The notes beneath the pieces were generated by a model. It did not search any database. It saw only the letters and a list, made by a program, of their open reading frames with translations, and had not been told where the DNA came from. A stretch of DNA of 33,725 nucleotides from Roseinatronobacter ekhonensis (GTDB lineage: Bacteria; Pseudomonadota; Alphaproteobacteria; Rhodobacterales; Rhodobacteraceae), in NCBI RefSeq assembly GCF_900499075.1, contig NZ_UIHC01000035.1, positions 1 through 33,725 of the forward strand. The letters are read 5' to 3'. Numbering within the stretch: the first letter of the stretch is position 1; each line of letters opens with the position of its first letter. Positions 1-6,995 of the stretch are shown piece after piece. The position numbers and the translations under genes were made by a program.

Positions 1-1
1 C

Positions 2-91
2 AACGCGCTCTCGCAACGCAAGTGGATGTGGTTTGCCCATCTGTTATCTCCATATCTGCTCAAAGACATGGAATCATGGATCATGAAGTAA
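2..91 (+). CDS. C-terminal tail of an unidentified protein (partial)
   Basis: An open frame runs from the window edge to a TAA stop at 89-91 and gives 29 residues ending in KDMESWIMK. The composition (Trp, Leu, charged residues) looks like a real protein tail, but there is too little to name a family. The start lies outside the window. It could also be a chance open frame, since 90 bases open is weak evidence. Confidence 0.35.
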   Translation, partial: NALSQRKWMWFAHLLSPYLLKDMESWIMK

Positions 92-124
92 GGGAATCCT
101 GAATCTGGTCAAACCGGACGCGCT

Positions 125-286
125 CTAAAGCACAGTTTGGCCGCTTTGAAGGGTCTCTTGGGCGTCTTCTTCGCTAATTGAAAGCCGTTCCTTGAGAGGT
201 TCAACACATTCTTTCACACTTGTCTTGCCCTCGGCAAATAGTTGCAGAACTGGGAGAATAAACGTCTGAAAATCAGGGGCTGCCAT
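125..286 (-). pseudogene. Truncated Mrr-type restriction protein, N-terminal domain remnant
   Basis: The minus strand from an ATG at 286 reads 53 codons to a TAG at 125. It begins MAAPDFQTFILPVLQLF and continues with a helix rich in Lys and Glu, then LSISEEDAQETLQSGQ. This follows the pattern of the N-terminal winged-helix domain of Mrr-like type IV restriction enzymes: a leading P-D-F-Q, then LP-L-L, then a Gly-Lys turn, then Ls-ee with an L-(P/Q)-SGxQ ending. Full enzymes continue with an NR-x-x-WA segment and a PD-(D/E)XK catalytic domain. Neither follows here in this frame, and the sequence beyond the stop does not resemble them. I read it as a decayed or recombined fragment. It could instead be a small free-standing DNA-binding protein. 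It is too short to be a functional nuclease. Confidence 0.55.
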
Positions 287-304
287 TATTAAACTGCTCT
301 CTTT

Positions 305-2254
305 CTAGACATCCAACTCCTCCACAAACCGCGCGTTCTCGGAAATATACTGGAACCGCAATTCAGGCTTCTTGCCCATCAGCCGCTCAACCAGATCCGA
401 GGTTTCCCCCGGCAGGTCGTCATCTACCGACACGCGGATCAACCGGCGCGACGCGGGGTCCATCGTCGTTTCCTTCAAATCCTTCGCGTCCATCTCGCCC
501 AAGCCCTTGAAGCGCGACACGTCGATCTTGCCTTTGCCGCCCAGCCCTTCGGCGTAGAGCCGCTCTTTCTCTGCCTCGTCCAAAGCGTAAACCCGCTTCG
601 CCCCTTGGGTCAGCCTAAACAGCGGCGGGCAGGCCAGATACAGGTGCCCCGCGTCGATCATCGGGCGCATCTGGGTGTAGAAGAACGTCATCAGCAGCGC
701 CGCGATATGCGCGCCGTCCACATCCGCGTCGGTCATGATGATGATGCGGTCATAGCGCAGGTCATCCAGCCGGAATTTCGGCCCCAGCCCGACGCCCATC
801 GCTTGGCACAGGTCCGAAATCTCTGCATTCGTGGTCAGCTTGCCAGAGGCCGCGCCCAGCACGTTCAGGATTTTACCGCGCAAGGGCAGCAGCGCCTGCG
901 TTTTGCGGTCGCGACCCATCTTGGCAGAGCCGCCCGCCGAATCACCCTCGACGATGAACAGCTCCGTCCCGATCTTGTTGGTCGCGGTGCAATCGACCAG
1001 CTTGCCGGGCAGGCGCAGCTTTTTCGTCGCGGTCTTGCGCGAGGTTTCCTTTTCCTGCCGCCGGCGCAGCCGTTCCTCGGCGCGCAGCACCAGAAAATCA
1101 AGGATCGCGCCCGCCGATTTCGGGTCTGCCGCCAGCCAGTTGTCGAAATGGTCGCGCACCGCCCCTTCGACCATGCGCGCGGCCTCTGTCGTCGCCAAGC
1201 GGTCCTTGGTCTGGCCGACGAATTCAGGCTCGCGGATGAAGCACGACACCAGCGCGCAGCCGCCCGCCGCCATGTCCTCGCGCGTGATCTGGGCGGCTTT
1301 CTTGTTGTTGGCGAGTTCGCCGTAAGCACGGATGCCTTTCAGCACGGCGGCCCAGAAGCCCTGTTCATGCGTGCCGCCTTCGGGGGTTGGGACGGTATTG
1401 CAGTAGGACTGCACGAAACCGTCGCGCACCGGCGTCCAGTTGATCGCCCATTCCACCGAGCCGGGCGCGTTGAACTTGTCCTGAAAGCTGACCTTGCCGG
1501 CGAAAGGTTTGTCGGAATAGGTGACATTGCCGGTCAGTTGTTCGTTCAGGTAATCGGCCAGACCGCCGGGGAAATGGAAGGTTGCTTCCATCGGCGTGTC
1601 GCCATCCTCGATCGCGGATTTCCAGCGGATTTCGACGCCAGAGAACAGATATGCCTTGGAGCGCACCATGGTCAGCAGCCGCGCGGGGCGGAATTTGAGC
1701 GCGCCGAAAATCTCTGCGTCCGGGTGGAAGGTGAAGGTAGTGCCGCGCCGGTTGGGGGCGGGGCCGACCTTTGCCACCGGCCCTTGCGGGATGCCGCGCG
1801 AGAATTCCTGCGCATAGAGCTCGCGGTTGCGGGCGACTTCGACGCGCAACTTGTCCGACAGCGCGTTGACGACCGACGCGCCCACGCCATGCAAGCCGCC
1901 CGATGTGGCATAGGCCTTGCCGCTGAACTTGCCGCCTGCGTGCAGGGTGCAGAGGATGACCTCTAGCGCGGATTTGTCGGGGAATTTGGGGTGCGGGTCT
2001 ATCGGGATGCCGCGGCCATTGTCACGGATGGTGATGGAGTAGTCTGCGTGCAGCTCGACCTCTATGCGGTTGGCGTGGCCCGCCACCGCCTCGTCCATGG
2101 AGTTGTCGAGCACTTCGGCCACCAGATGGTGCAGCGCGCGCTCATCCGTGCCGCCGATATACATGCCCGGGCGCTTGCGGACGGGTTCCAGCCCTTCGAG
2201 CACTTCGATGGAGGACGCGTCGTAGCTGTCGGATTGCGGCAAAAGGTCGGACAT
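305..2254 (-). CDS. parE: DNA topoisomerase IV subunit B (ParE)
   Basis: This is the 649-residue ATPase subunit of topoisomerase IV, which with ParC unlinks replicated chromosomes. The N-terminal GHKL ATPase domain shows VRKRPGMYIG near residue 25, EVLDNSMDEA and RDNGRGIP for ATP and Mg binding, and GGLHGVGASVVNAL for the ATP lid. The TOPRIM part has the EGDSAGGSAK motif, PLRGKILNV and the DADVDGAH metal-binding acidic cluster, and the C-terminus has RFKGLGEM. The length is close to E. coli ParE (630), not the ~800 of GyrB, so ParE is preferred. The start at 2254 (MSDLL) is chosen because the residues encoded upstream do not belong to the family. The gene stands alone, downstream of the permease gene on the same strand. 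Confidence 0.95.
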   Translation of the reverse strand: MSDLLPQSDSYDASSIEVLEGLEPVRKRPGMYIGGTDERALHHLVAEVLDNSMDEAVAGHANRIEVELHADYSITIRDNGRGIPIDPHPKFPDKSALEVILCTLHAGGKFSGKAYATSGGLHGVGASVVNALSDKLRVEVARNRELYAQEFSRGIPQGPVAKVGPAPNRRGTTFTFHPDAEIFGALKFRPARLLTMVRSKAYLFSGVEIRWKSAIEDGDTPMEATFHFPGGLADYLNEQLTGNVTYSDKPFAGKVSFQDKFNAPGSVEWAINWTPVRDGFVQSYCNTVPTPEGGTHEQGFWAAVLKGIRAYGELANNKKAAQITREDMAAGGCALVSCFIREPEFVGQTKDRLATTEAARMVEGAVRDHFDNWLAADPKSAGAILDFLVLRAEERLRRRQEKETSRKTATKKLRLPGKLVDCTATNKIGTELFIVEGDSAGGSAKMGRDRKTQALLPLRGKILNVLGAASGKLTTNAEISDLCQAMGVGLGPKFRLDDLRYDRIIIMTDADVDGAHIAALLMTFFYTQMRPMIDAGHLYLACPPLFRLTQGAKRVYALDEAEKERLYAEGLGGKGKIDVSRFKGLGEMDAKDLKETTMDPASRRLIRVSVDDDLPGETSDLVERLMGKKPELRFQYISENARFVEELDV

Positions 2255-2313
2255 GGGCGCGCTCGATTCCTGACTGGGGGAAAGACACCACCAGTAGACC
2301 ACCGCACGGGGCG

Positions 2314-2340
2314 GGGCGCAAGAGATTGGGCCTTGCGCCC
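2314..2340 (-). terminator. GC-rich hairpin after the permease gene
   Basis: GGGCGCAAG at 2314-2322 and CTTGCGCCC at 2332-2340 form a perfect 9-bp stem with a 9-base loop, a few bases past the permease stop codon. There is no T-tract on either strand, so it is not a classical intrinsic terminator. It may stabilise the 3' end or separate the permease from parE. Confidence 0.35.
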
Positions 2341-2348
2341 GCGCGCTG

Positions 2349-3401
2349 TCAGAGCATCAGCCAGGTCTGAAAAGCCAACCCGCTCAGAAACGCGCCGCCG
2401 AGCGAAATCGCGATGTAGAGTGCGAAAACCCGCAGCTTGACCAAGGCCCAGACGGCAATTGCGGCGGGCAGCGACGTGACGCCCCCCGCGATCAGAAAGG
2501 CCATACCTGCGCCGCCCAGCATGCCTTGGTCCATCAGCCCGCCGATCAGGGGTAGGGCTGCATAGCCGTTGAAATAGGCGGGCACGCCCACGAGCGTTGC
2601 GATGGCAATTGGCATGAACCCTGCGCCGCCCAAGCTTTGCGTGACCATTTCGGCAGGCACATAGGCCAGCATCAGGCTTTCAAGCAGAAACGCCAGCGCC
2701 ATCCATTTCAGCAAGAACAAGAAGGTGCGCGTGCCCTCTGTGCGGAACTTGGTCAGGCGGGCCGAGTCATGCCAGAAGGCCCAGACCGGTGGTTTCGGGT
2801 TGCGCGCTTTCGCGCCGCCGCAACCGCCATTGCCTACGCCGTCCCGCAGCGGGTCAGCCAAGCCGCCCGCGCGCACGACCAGATGCACCACGGTGCCGCC
2901 CAAAACGCCCATGCCAAGCGCAATAAGGGTTTTCGCTATGGCGAATTCTAACCCCAGCACGCCTGTGGTCAGCGCGAACATGGACGGGTCCATCAGTGGA
3001 GAGGCCAGCCAGAATGCCATGACCGGCGCAAGCGGCACGCCCATGGCCAGAAACGCCGCGATCAGTGGGATCACCCCGCAAGAGCAAAATGGCGACAACC
3101 CGCCCGCAAGTGCGCCCATGGCGATCATCATCGCGGGTGCGCCTGTAAAGGCCTTGGCAATCAAGTTATCCGCGCCGGTCGCGCCCGCCCATGCCGCGAT
3201 CAGGATGGAAGCCGCAAGAAACGGCGCGACCGACAGAAGCGCGCCAGTGACCTTGTTGAAGGATGGCGCAAGCTGGCCGGGGTCCAGAACCGCAAGAAGG
3301 GCGATGATCAGCGCAAACACCAGCCAAACACGTTCCTTGCGCCAAATATGGGCCCAAGCTACTGCCACGGGGCCGGGGCGGGGCAGGGACTGGTCGGTCA
3401 T
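2349..3401 (-). CDS. Permease of the ArsP/UPF0718 (DUF318) family
   Basis: This is a 350-residue polytopic inner-membrane protein. Many hydrophobic segments are visible, starting with VWLVFALIIALLAVL. The signature FCSCGVIPLIAAF (Cys106 and Cys108) after a Gly-rich helix is the hallmark of the ArsP_1 permease family. Known members export trivalent organoarsenicals, and many others have unknown substrates. A central hydrophilic loop near residues 190-215 has a Gly/Cys-rich stretch (GNGGCGG) that could bind a metal or metalloid. The start at 3401 is supported by GGAG about 8 bases upstream. The gene follows an arsR-like regulator by about 40 bp and is probably co-transcribed with it. The substrate is inferred from family and neighbour and is not certain. 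Confidence 0.85.
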   Translation of the reverse strand: MTDQSLPRPGPVAVAWAHIWRKERVWLVFALIIALLAVLDPGQLAPSFNKVTGALLSVAPFLAASILIAAWAGATGADNLIAKAFTGAPAMMIAMGALAGGLSPFCSCGVIPLIAAFLAMGVPLAPVMAFWLASPLMDPSMFALTTGVLGLEFAIAKTLIALGMGVLGGTVVHLVVRAGGLADPLRDGVGNGGCGGAKARNPKPPVWAFWHDSARLTKFRTEGTRTFLFLLKWMALAFLLESLMLAYVPAEMVTQSLGGAGFMPIAIATLVGVPAYFNGYAALPLIGGLMDQGMLGGAGMAFLIAGGVTSLPAAIAVWALVKLRVFALYIAISLGGAFLSGLAFQTWLML

Positions 3402-3411
3402 GTCTATATCT

Positions 3412-3428
3412 CCAGAAAAGTAGTTATT
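3412..3428 (-). promoter_or_regulatory. Repeat copy 2: operator candidate or RNA pairing site before the permease
   Basis: The plus strand reads CCAGAAAAGTAGTTATT. It matches, in inverted orientation, 16 of 17 positions of the copy at 3767-3783 upstream of arsR. Its edge overlaps the CTGGAG that serves as the permease ribosome-binding site. It may be a second operator for the ArsR protein or the pairing partner of the arsR leader in the mRNA. Confidence 0.5.
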
Positions 3429-3442
3429 TTTGGCAAGCCTGT

Positions 3443-3763
3443 TCAGGCCGCATCGGTCACAGCAGGCAGACCGGCGCAGCAGTCGGTCAGCAAGAAGTCG
3501 AGCACATGGCGCAGCTCCTCGGTGCAGGCACTGTTGCGCACCTCGCGCCCTTGGCGGGTTTGCGCAACAAGACCGGCATCCTTCAGGCTGCGCAGGTGAT
3601 GCGCGAGCGTAGAGAGCGGCATATCCAGATGCGCGGCGATTTCGCCCACCAGTAAGCCATCGGGCGCGGCGCGCACCAGCAGACGAAACACCGCCAACCG
3701 GGCCGGATGGCCAAGGGCGGCAAGGGCAACAGCTGCGGAGTCGGATGTCATCGTCATGCTCAT
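3443..3763 (-). CDS. ArsR/SmtB-family winged-helix repressor
   Basis: This is a 106-residue DNA-binding protein. It shows the ArsR fold: LAALGHPARLAVFRLLV, then GEIAAHLDMPLSTLAHHLRSLKDAGLV as the helix-turn-helix (residues about 40-66), then the wing QTRQGREV. The usual ELCVCDL metal-binding loop is absent (GLLVGEI here). Cysteines are confined to the C-terminal half: Cys80, and the pair Cys95-Cys96 in LLTDCCAG. These are candidates for arsenic or soft-metal sensing. The downstream permease of the ArsP type fits a sensor-exporter pair. The start could be any of three closely spaced ATGs (3763, 3757, 3751). No good ribosome-binding site precedes them, so a leaderless transcript is possible. 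The upstream dyad suggests autoregulation. Confidence 0.88.
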   Translation of the reverse strand: MSMTMTSDSAAVALAALGHPARLAVFRLLVRAAPDGLLVGEIAAHLDMPLSTLAHHLRSLKDAGLVAQTRQGREVRNSACTEELRHVLDFLLTDCCAGLPAVTDAA

Positions 3764-3788
3764 AACAATAACTATTTTTCTGGTTATG
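3761..3788 (-). promoter_or_regulatory. Dyad upstream of arsR (likely operator), repeat copy 1
   Basis: The outer arms CATAAC (3761-3766) and GTTATG (3783-3788) are a perfect inverted repeat, with a nested ATAAC/GTTAT pair. AATAACTATTTTTCTGG (3767-3783) inside it recurs, inverted, before the permease. AT-rich dyads overlapping the promoter and start are the usual operators of ArsR proteins, so autorepression is the likely role. No binding data are implied. Confidence 0.5.
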
Positions 3789-3885
3789 TAAACATAAATT
3801 CGCGCGGCCAATGCCCTGTGCAATCTTTGCGCAAGAAGTGCAAAGCATGGCCTGCAATCTGCGCAAGTTTATGGTCATTTTGTCA

Positions 3886-3914
3886 TTGACCCGCCCAGCT
3901 TCGGCGCTTACTTT
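3886..3914 (+). promoter_or_regulatory. Predicted promoter of the ilvB operon
   Basis: TTGACC at 3886-3891 and TACTTT at 3909-3914 are separated by exactly 17 bases. This predicts a transcript starting near 3920, just before the leader peptide ribosome-binding site. The position fits the attenuator downstream. Confidence 0.6.
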
Positions 3915-3934
3915 CCAGCCAGCTAAGGCAACGG

Positions 3935-3994
3935 ATGGCGGCAATGCGTTCAGCACTTGTAATCGTAGTAGGAAAGACGCGCATGGGCCGGTAA
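3935..3994 (+). CDS. ilvB operon leader peptide (attenuation)
   Basis: This is a 19-codon reading frame, ATG at 3935 to TAA at 3992-3994, preceded by AAGG with proper spacing. Its core is A-L-V-I-V-V (codons 7-12), exactly the amino acids made by the operon downstream. The end of the frame overlaps the 5' arm of the antiterminator at 3979-3987. Scarce Leu/Val/Ile-tRNA would stall the ribosome on these codons and leave that arm free. This is the classical ribosome-mediated attenuation layout known for ilv operons. The peptide itself has no expected function. Confidence 0.85.
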   Translation: MAAMRSALVIVVGKTRMGR

Positions 3995-4022
3995 CGGACT
4001 TCCCAAACGGAACCCCATGCGC
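3979..4022 (+). promoter_or_regulatory. Antiterminator stem of the ilvB attenuator
   Basis: GCGCATGGG (3979-3987, inside the leader peptide frame) is perfectly complementary to CCCATGCGC (4014-4022). The 3' arm overlaps the first bases of the terminator stem that starts at 4021, so the two structures are mutually exclusive. A ribosome stalled at the Leu/Val/Ile codons (3956-3970) would allow this stem to form and transcription to continue. Confidence 0.8.
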
Positions 4023-4046
4023 CCCCGAAACACCGGGGGCTTTTTT
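4021..4046 (+). terminator. Attenuator terminator before ilvB
   Basis: GCCCCCG (4021-4027) pairs with CGGGGGC (4034-4040) around a 6-base loop and is followed directly by six T (4041-4046). It is an intrinsic terminator about 55 bases before the ilvB start, and it competes with the antiterminator. Confidence 0.9.
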
Positions 4047-4100
4047 ATTGCCGCAACCCGCGCTAAAGCGCCCTTGACATGACGGTGGATGGAGCAAGCG

Positions 4101-5858
4101 ATGACACGTCAGATGACCGGAGCCAAGATGGTGATAGAAGCCCTGAAAGATCAGGGTGTGGATGTGGTATTCGGCTACCCCGGTGGCGCGGTCCTGCCCA
4201 TCTATGACGAGATGTTCCAGCAAAACGACATCAAGCACATTCTGGTGCGGCATGAGCAGGGCGCGATCCATGCGGCCGAAGGGTACGCGCGCTCCACCGG
4301 CAAGCCCGGCGTTGTTCTGGTTACATCGGGTCCGGGTGCCACCAACACGGTCACGGGCATTGTCGATGCGCTGATGGATTCCATCCCGATTGTCGTTCTG
4401 ACAGGGCAGGTGCCCACCTTTATGATCGGGTCGGACGCCTTTCAGGAGGGCGACACGGTTGGTATAACCCGCCCCTGCACCAAGATGAACTGGCTGGTCA
4501 AGGAAACCGACAAACTGGCGGGCACCATCCACGAGGCGTTCCATGTTGCCACCTCTGGTCGCCCCGGCCCGGTGCTGGTGGATATCCCGAAGGATGTGCA
4601 ATTCGCCACCGGGATTTACAAGGAAAAGGCCGACACGCGCACCTCGCATTACGCGCCGCGCACCAAGGGCGACCCCGAGATGATCGCCCGCATGGTCGAG
4701 CTGATCGAAACCGCCGAACGCCCCGTGTTCTATACCGGCGGCGGTGTTATCAATTCGGGCGACCGTGCGACGCAGGTTTTGCGCGATTGGGCAGAGGCCA
4801 CCGGGTTCCCTGTGACCAGCACCTTGATGGGGCTTGGCTGCTATCCCGCCAGCGGCAAATCTTGGCTGGGCATGCTGGGGATGCACGGCACCTATCAGGC
4901 AAACTGGGCCATGCATGATTGCGACCTGATGCTGAATATCGGTGCGCGCTTCGACGACCGGATCACGGGCCGCATCAACGCGTTCAGCCCCGAGTCGACC
5001 AAGGTGCATATCGACATCGACCCGTCCTCGCTCAACAAGGTCATCCACACCCATGTCCCGATCATCGGCGATGTGGCCGATGTGCTGGAAGAGGCGTTCG
5101 CGCTCTGGAAATCGCGCGGCGGCAATGTGAACCGCGAGGCGCTGGTGCGCTGGTGGAAACAGATCGACGAATGGCGCGCTGTCGATTGTCTGGCCTACAC
5201 TCCCACCGGCGGCACGCCCATTCGCCCGCAGCATGCCCTGACGCGGCTGGAAGCGCTGACCAAGGGAATGGACCGCTACATCACCACCGAAGTGGGCCAG
5301 CACCAGATGTGGGCGGCGCAATATCTGGGCTTTGACGGGCCGAACCGCTGGATGACATCTGGCGGGCTTGGCACCATGGGCTACGGCGTGCCCGCGTCCA
5401 TCGGCGTGCAGATCGCGCATCCCGACGCGCTGGTCATCAACGTCGCGGGAGAGGCAAGCTGGCTGATGAACATGCAGGAAATGGGCACGGCGATGCAGTA
5501 TAAAGCGCCGGTCAAACAGTTCATCATGAACAATGAACGCCTTGGCATGGTGCGGCAGTGGCAGGAATTGCTGCATGGCGAGCGGTATTCCAGTTCCTGG
5601 TCGGAATCGTTGCCCGATTTCGTCAAGCTGGCCGAAGCCTTCGGCTGCAAGGGCATCCGTTGCGACAGCGAGGACGACCTGGATGAGGCGATCCGCGAGA
5701 TGCTGGCCTATGATGGCCCGGTGATCTTCGATTGTCTGGTGGAAAAGCATGAAAACTGCTTCCCCATGATCCCGTCGGGCAATGCACATAACGACATGCT
5801 GCTGGGCAACGCGGAAACCCAAGGCGTGATCGGCGCCAAGGGCGCGGTTTTGGTGTAG
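4101..5858 (+). CDS. ilvB: Acetolactate synthase large (catalytic) subunit
   Basis: This 585-residue thiamine-diphosphate enzyme joins two pyruvates, or pyruvate and 2-oxobutyrate, in the first common step of valine, leucine and isoleucine synthesis. The N-terminal ThDP domain has FGYPGGAVLPIYD with the catalytic Glu in LVRHEQGAIHAAEGYAR, and SGPGATN. The middle FAD-binding region has IGARFDDR, and the C-terminal ThDP/Mg region has NVAGEASWLMN and NNERLGMVRQWQ. The start at 4101 is chosen over the in-frame ATG at 4089 because GGAG at 4091-4094 is well spaced for 4101. The gene is under the attenuator upstream. It is the first gene of a cluster with an unknown gene (next base after the stop) and ilvN. 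The symbol ilvI would be equally acceptable. Confidence 0.95.
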   Translation: MTRQMTGAKMVIEALKDQGVDVVFGYPGGAVLPIYDEMFQQNDIKHILVRHEQGAIHAAEGYARSTGKPGVVLVTSGPGATNTVTGIVDALMDSIPIVVLTGQVPTFMIGSDAFQEGDTVGITRPCTKMNWLVKETDKLAGTIHEAFHVATSGRPGPVLVDIPKDVQFATGIYKEKADTRTSHYAPRTKGDPEMIARMVELIETAERPVFYTGGGVINSGDRATQVLRDWAEATGFPVTSTLMGLGCYPASGKSWLGMLGMHGTYQANWAMHDCDLMLNIGARFDDRITGRINAFSPESTKVHIDIDPSSLNKVIHTHVPIIGDVADVLEEAFALWKSRGGNVNREALVRWWKQIDEWRAVDCLAYTPTGGTPIRPQHALTRLEALTKGMDRYITTEVGQHQMWAAQYLGFDGPNRWMTSGGLGTMGYGVPASIGVQIAHPDALVINVAGEASWLMNMQEMGTAMQYKAPVKQFIMNNERLGMVRQWQELLHGERYSSSWSESLPDFVKLAEAFGCKGIRCDSEDDLDEAIREMLAYDGPVIFDCLVEKHENCFPMIPSGNAHNDMLLGNAETQGVIGAKGAVLV

Positions 5859-5859
5859 G

Positions 5860-6372
5860 ATGCCAGACGATAAGCACTCGCTGCGATCATCCACGCGGGA
5901 GGAATACGTAGAGTATATTCTTCTGGCGGCGCTATGCTCTTTTGGATGGTCGCGCGACAGGTTTGTTGAAGTCGCACGCACGCAAACCGATGCACAGGGC
6001 TACGATCTGGTGTTGGCATGTGACGGTGTCATGCGCCATGTCCAACTCAAATCCAGCAAAGCTGGCGGTCGTGCGGCGCACCAAAAGGTCAATACGGCCT
6101 TGGCATCCAAACCCGGCGGCTGTGTCGTTTGGGCTGTCGTGGATCCGGAGACACTCCATCCTGTTGAATACAGGTGGTTTGGCGGTGCTCCCGATAGTGA
6201 GTTGCCAGACCTAGGCGACCGCCGAGCGCGTCATACCAAGGGCAACGCCCAAGGCGTCAAATCGCTTCGGGATGCCATCCGGATCGTGGCCAAAAGCCGC
6301 TTTGAAACGCTAAGAACCCCGCAAGAGCTGTTCCACCGTCTTTTCGGAGATGGCAAAGAATTGGAGTGTTAG
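5860..6372 (+). CDS. Uncharacterised PD-(D/E)XK nuclease-like protein between ilvB and ilvN
   Basis: I do not recognise a named family for this 170-residue protein. Residues 13-27 (REEYVEYILLAALC) form a helix with Glu15 and Glu18, followed by a beta-like segment, GYDLVL with Asp49, then RHVQLKSS with Gln62 and Lys64. The spacing Glu, Asp, Gln-x-Lys matches the core of PD-(D/E)XK nuclease folds of the Q-x-K type, as seen in some homing and restriction endonucleases. A basic stretch follows (RRARHTKGNAQGVKSLRDAIR). No signal peptide or membrane segment is seen. Its ATG lies one base after the ilvB stop and its stop lies two bases before the ilvN start, so it must be co-transcribed and probably translationally coupled. 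Its job in amino-acid synthesis, if any, is unknown. The nuclease fold is inferred from motif spacing only. Confidence 0.8.
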   Translation: MPDDKHSLRSSTREEYVEYILLAALCSFGWSRDRFVEVARTQTDAQGYDLVLACDGVMRHVQLKSSKAGGRAAHQKVNTALASKPGGCVVWAVVDPETLHPVEYRWFGGAPDSELPDLGDRRARHTKGNAQGVKSLRDAIRIVAKSRFETLRTPQELFHRLFGDGKELEC

Positions 6373-6374
6373 GA

Positions 6375-6935
6375 ATGTCCCCCCTCAACATACAAAAAGG
6401 CGCGTCGAAGCATAGCGCCTATGACCTGCGCGACCCGAATGCAGAGGTGATCGAGACGCATACGCTCGCCGTGATCGTCGACAACGAATCCGGTGTGCTG
6501 GCGCGGGTCATCGGGCTGTTCTCGGCGCGTGGCTACAATATCGACAGCCTGACCGTGGCCGAAGTGGACCATCTGGGCCACCTGTCGCGCATCACGGTTG
6601 TCACCAGCGGCACGCCGCAGGTGATCGTGCAGATCAAGGCGCAGTTGGAACGTATGGTCGTCGTCCACCGGGTGCATGATCTGACCATGGAAGGTCCGAA
6701 TGTGCAGCGTGAGCTGGCGTTGTTCAAGGTCAAGGGCAGAGGTGAAGCACGGATCGAGGCGCTGCGTCTGGCCGAGATTTTCCGCGCCAATGTGGTGGAC
6801 TCGACGCTGGAATCCTTCGTCTTCGAGATGACCGGCACGCCGCAAAAGGTCGATGCCTTTGCCGAATTGATGCAGCCTTTGGGGCTGATCGAAGTGGCGC
6901 GCACCGGCGTTGCAGCCATATCGCGCGGCGTCTGA
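6375..6935 (+). CDS. ilvN: Acetolactate synthase small (regulatory) subunit
   Basis: This 186-residue regulatory subunit binds valine and restores full activity of the catalytic subunit. The N-terminal ACT domain is clear: HTLAVIVDNESGVLARVIGLFSARGYNIDSLTV (residues about 30-62), with the DN-SGVL loop that holds the feedback inhibitor. It is followed by the C-terminal domain with ELALFKVK and FVFEMTGTPQKVDAF. The length matches the ilvH/ilvN type of alphaproteobacteria. The ATG at 6375 follows AGGA and lies two bases after the preceding stop. An in-frame GTG at 6366 lies inside the previous gene and is less likely. The gene ends in a strong terminator. Confidence 0.95.
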   Translation: MSPLNIQKGASKHSAYDLRDPNAEVIETHTLAVIVDNESGVLARVIGLFSARGYNIDSLTVAEVDHLGHLSRITVVTSGTPQVIVQIKAQLERMVVVHRVHDLTMEGPNVQRELALFKVKGRGEARIEALRLAEIFRANVVDSTLESFVFEMTGTPQKVDAFAELMQPLGLIEVARTGVAAISRGV

Positions 6936-6952
6936 AACGCGCGGCCCACGCA

Positions 6953-6979
6953 AAAGACCGCCCGAAATGGGCGGTCTTT
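6953..6979. terminator. Bidirectional terminator between ilvN and the FKBP gene
   Basis: AAAGACCGCCC (6953-6963) and GGGCGGTCTTT (6969-6979) form a perfect 11-bp stem with a 5-base loop and A/T flanks on both sides. It serves ilvN from the left and the convergent isomerase gene from the right. Confidence 0.9.
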
Positions 6980-6995
6980 CCAAAGCGGTAACGAT

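Noticed and set aside
2349-5981. A 1210-codon open frame on the minus strand spanning the permease, arsR and the antisense of ilvB.
   Set aside because: Only its last 350 codons (the permease) look like protein. The rest is antisense to ilvB and to arsR-coding sequence in another frame, and reads as low-quality high-GC shadow sequence.
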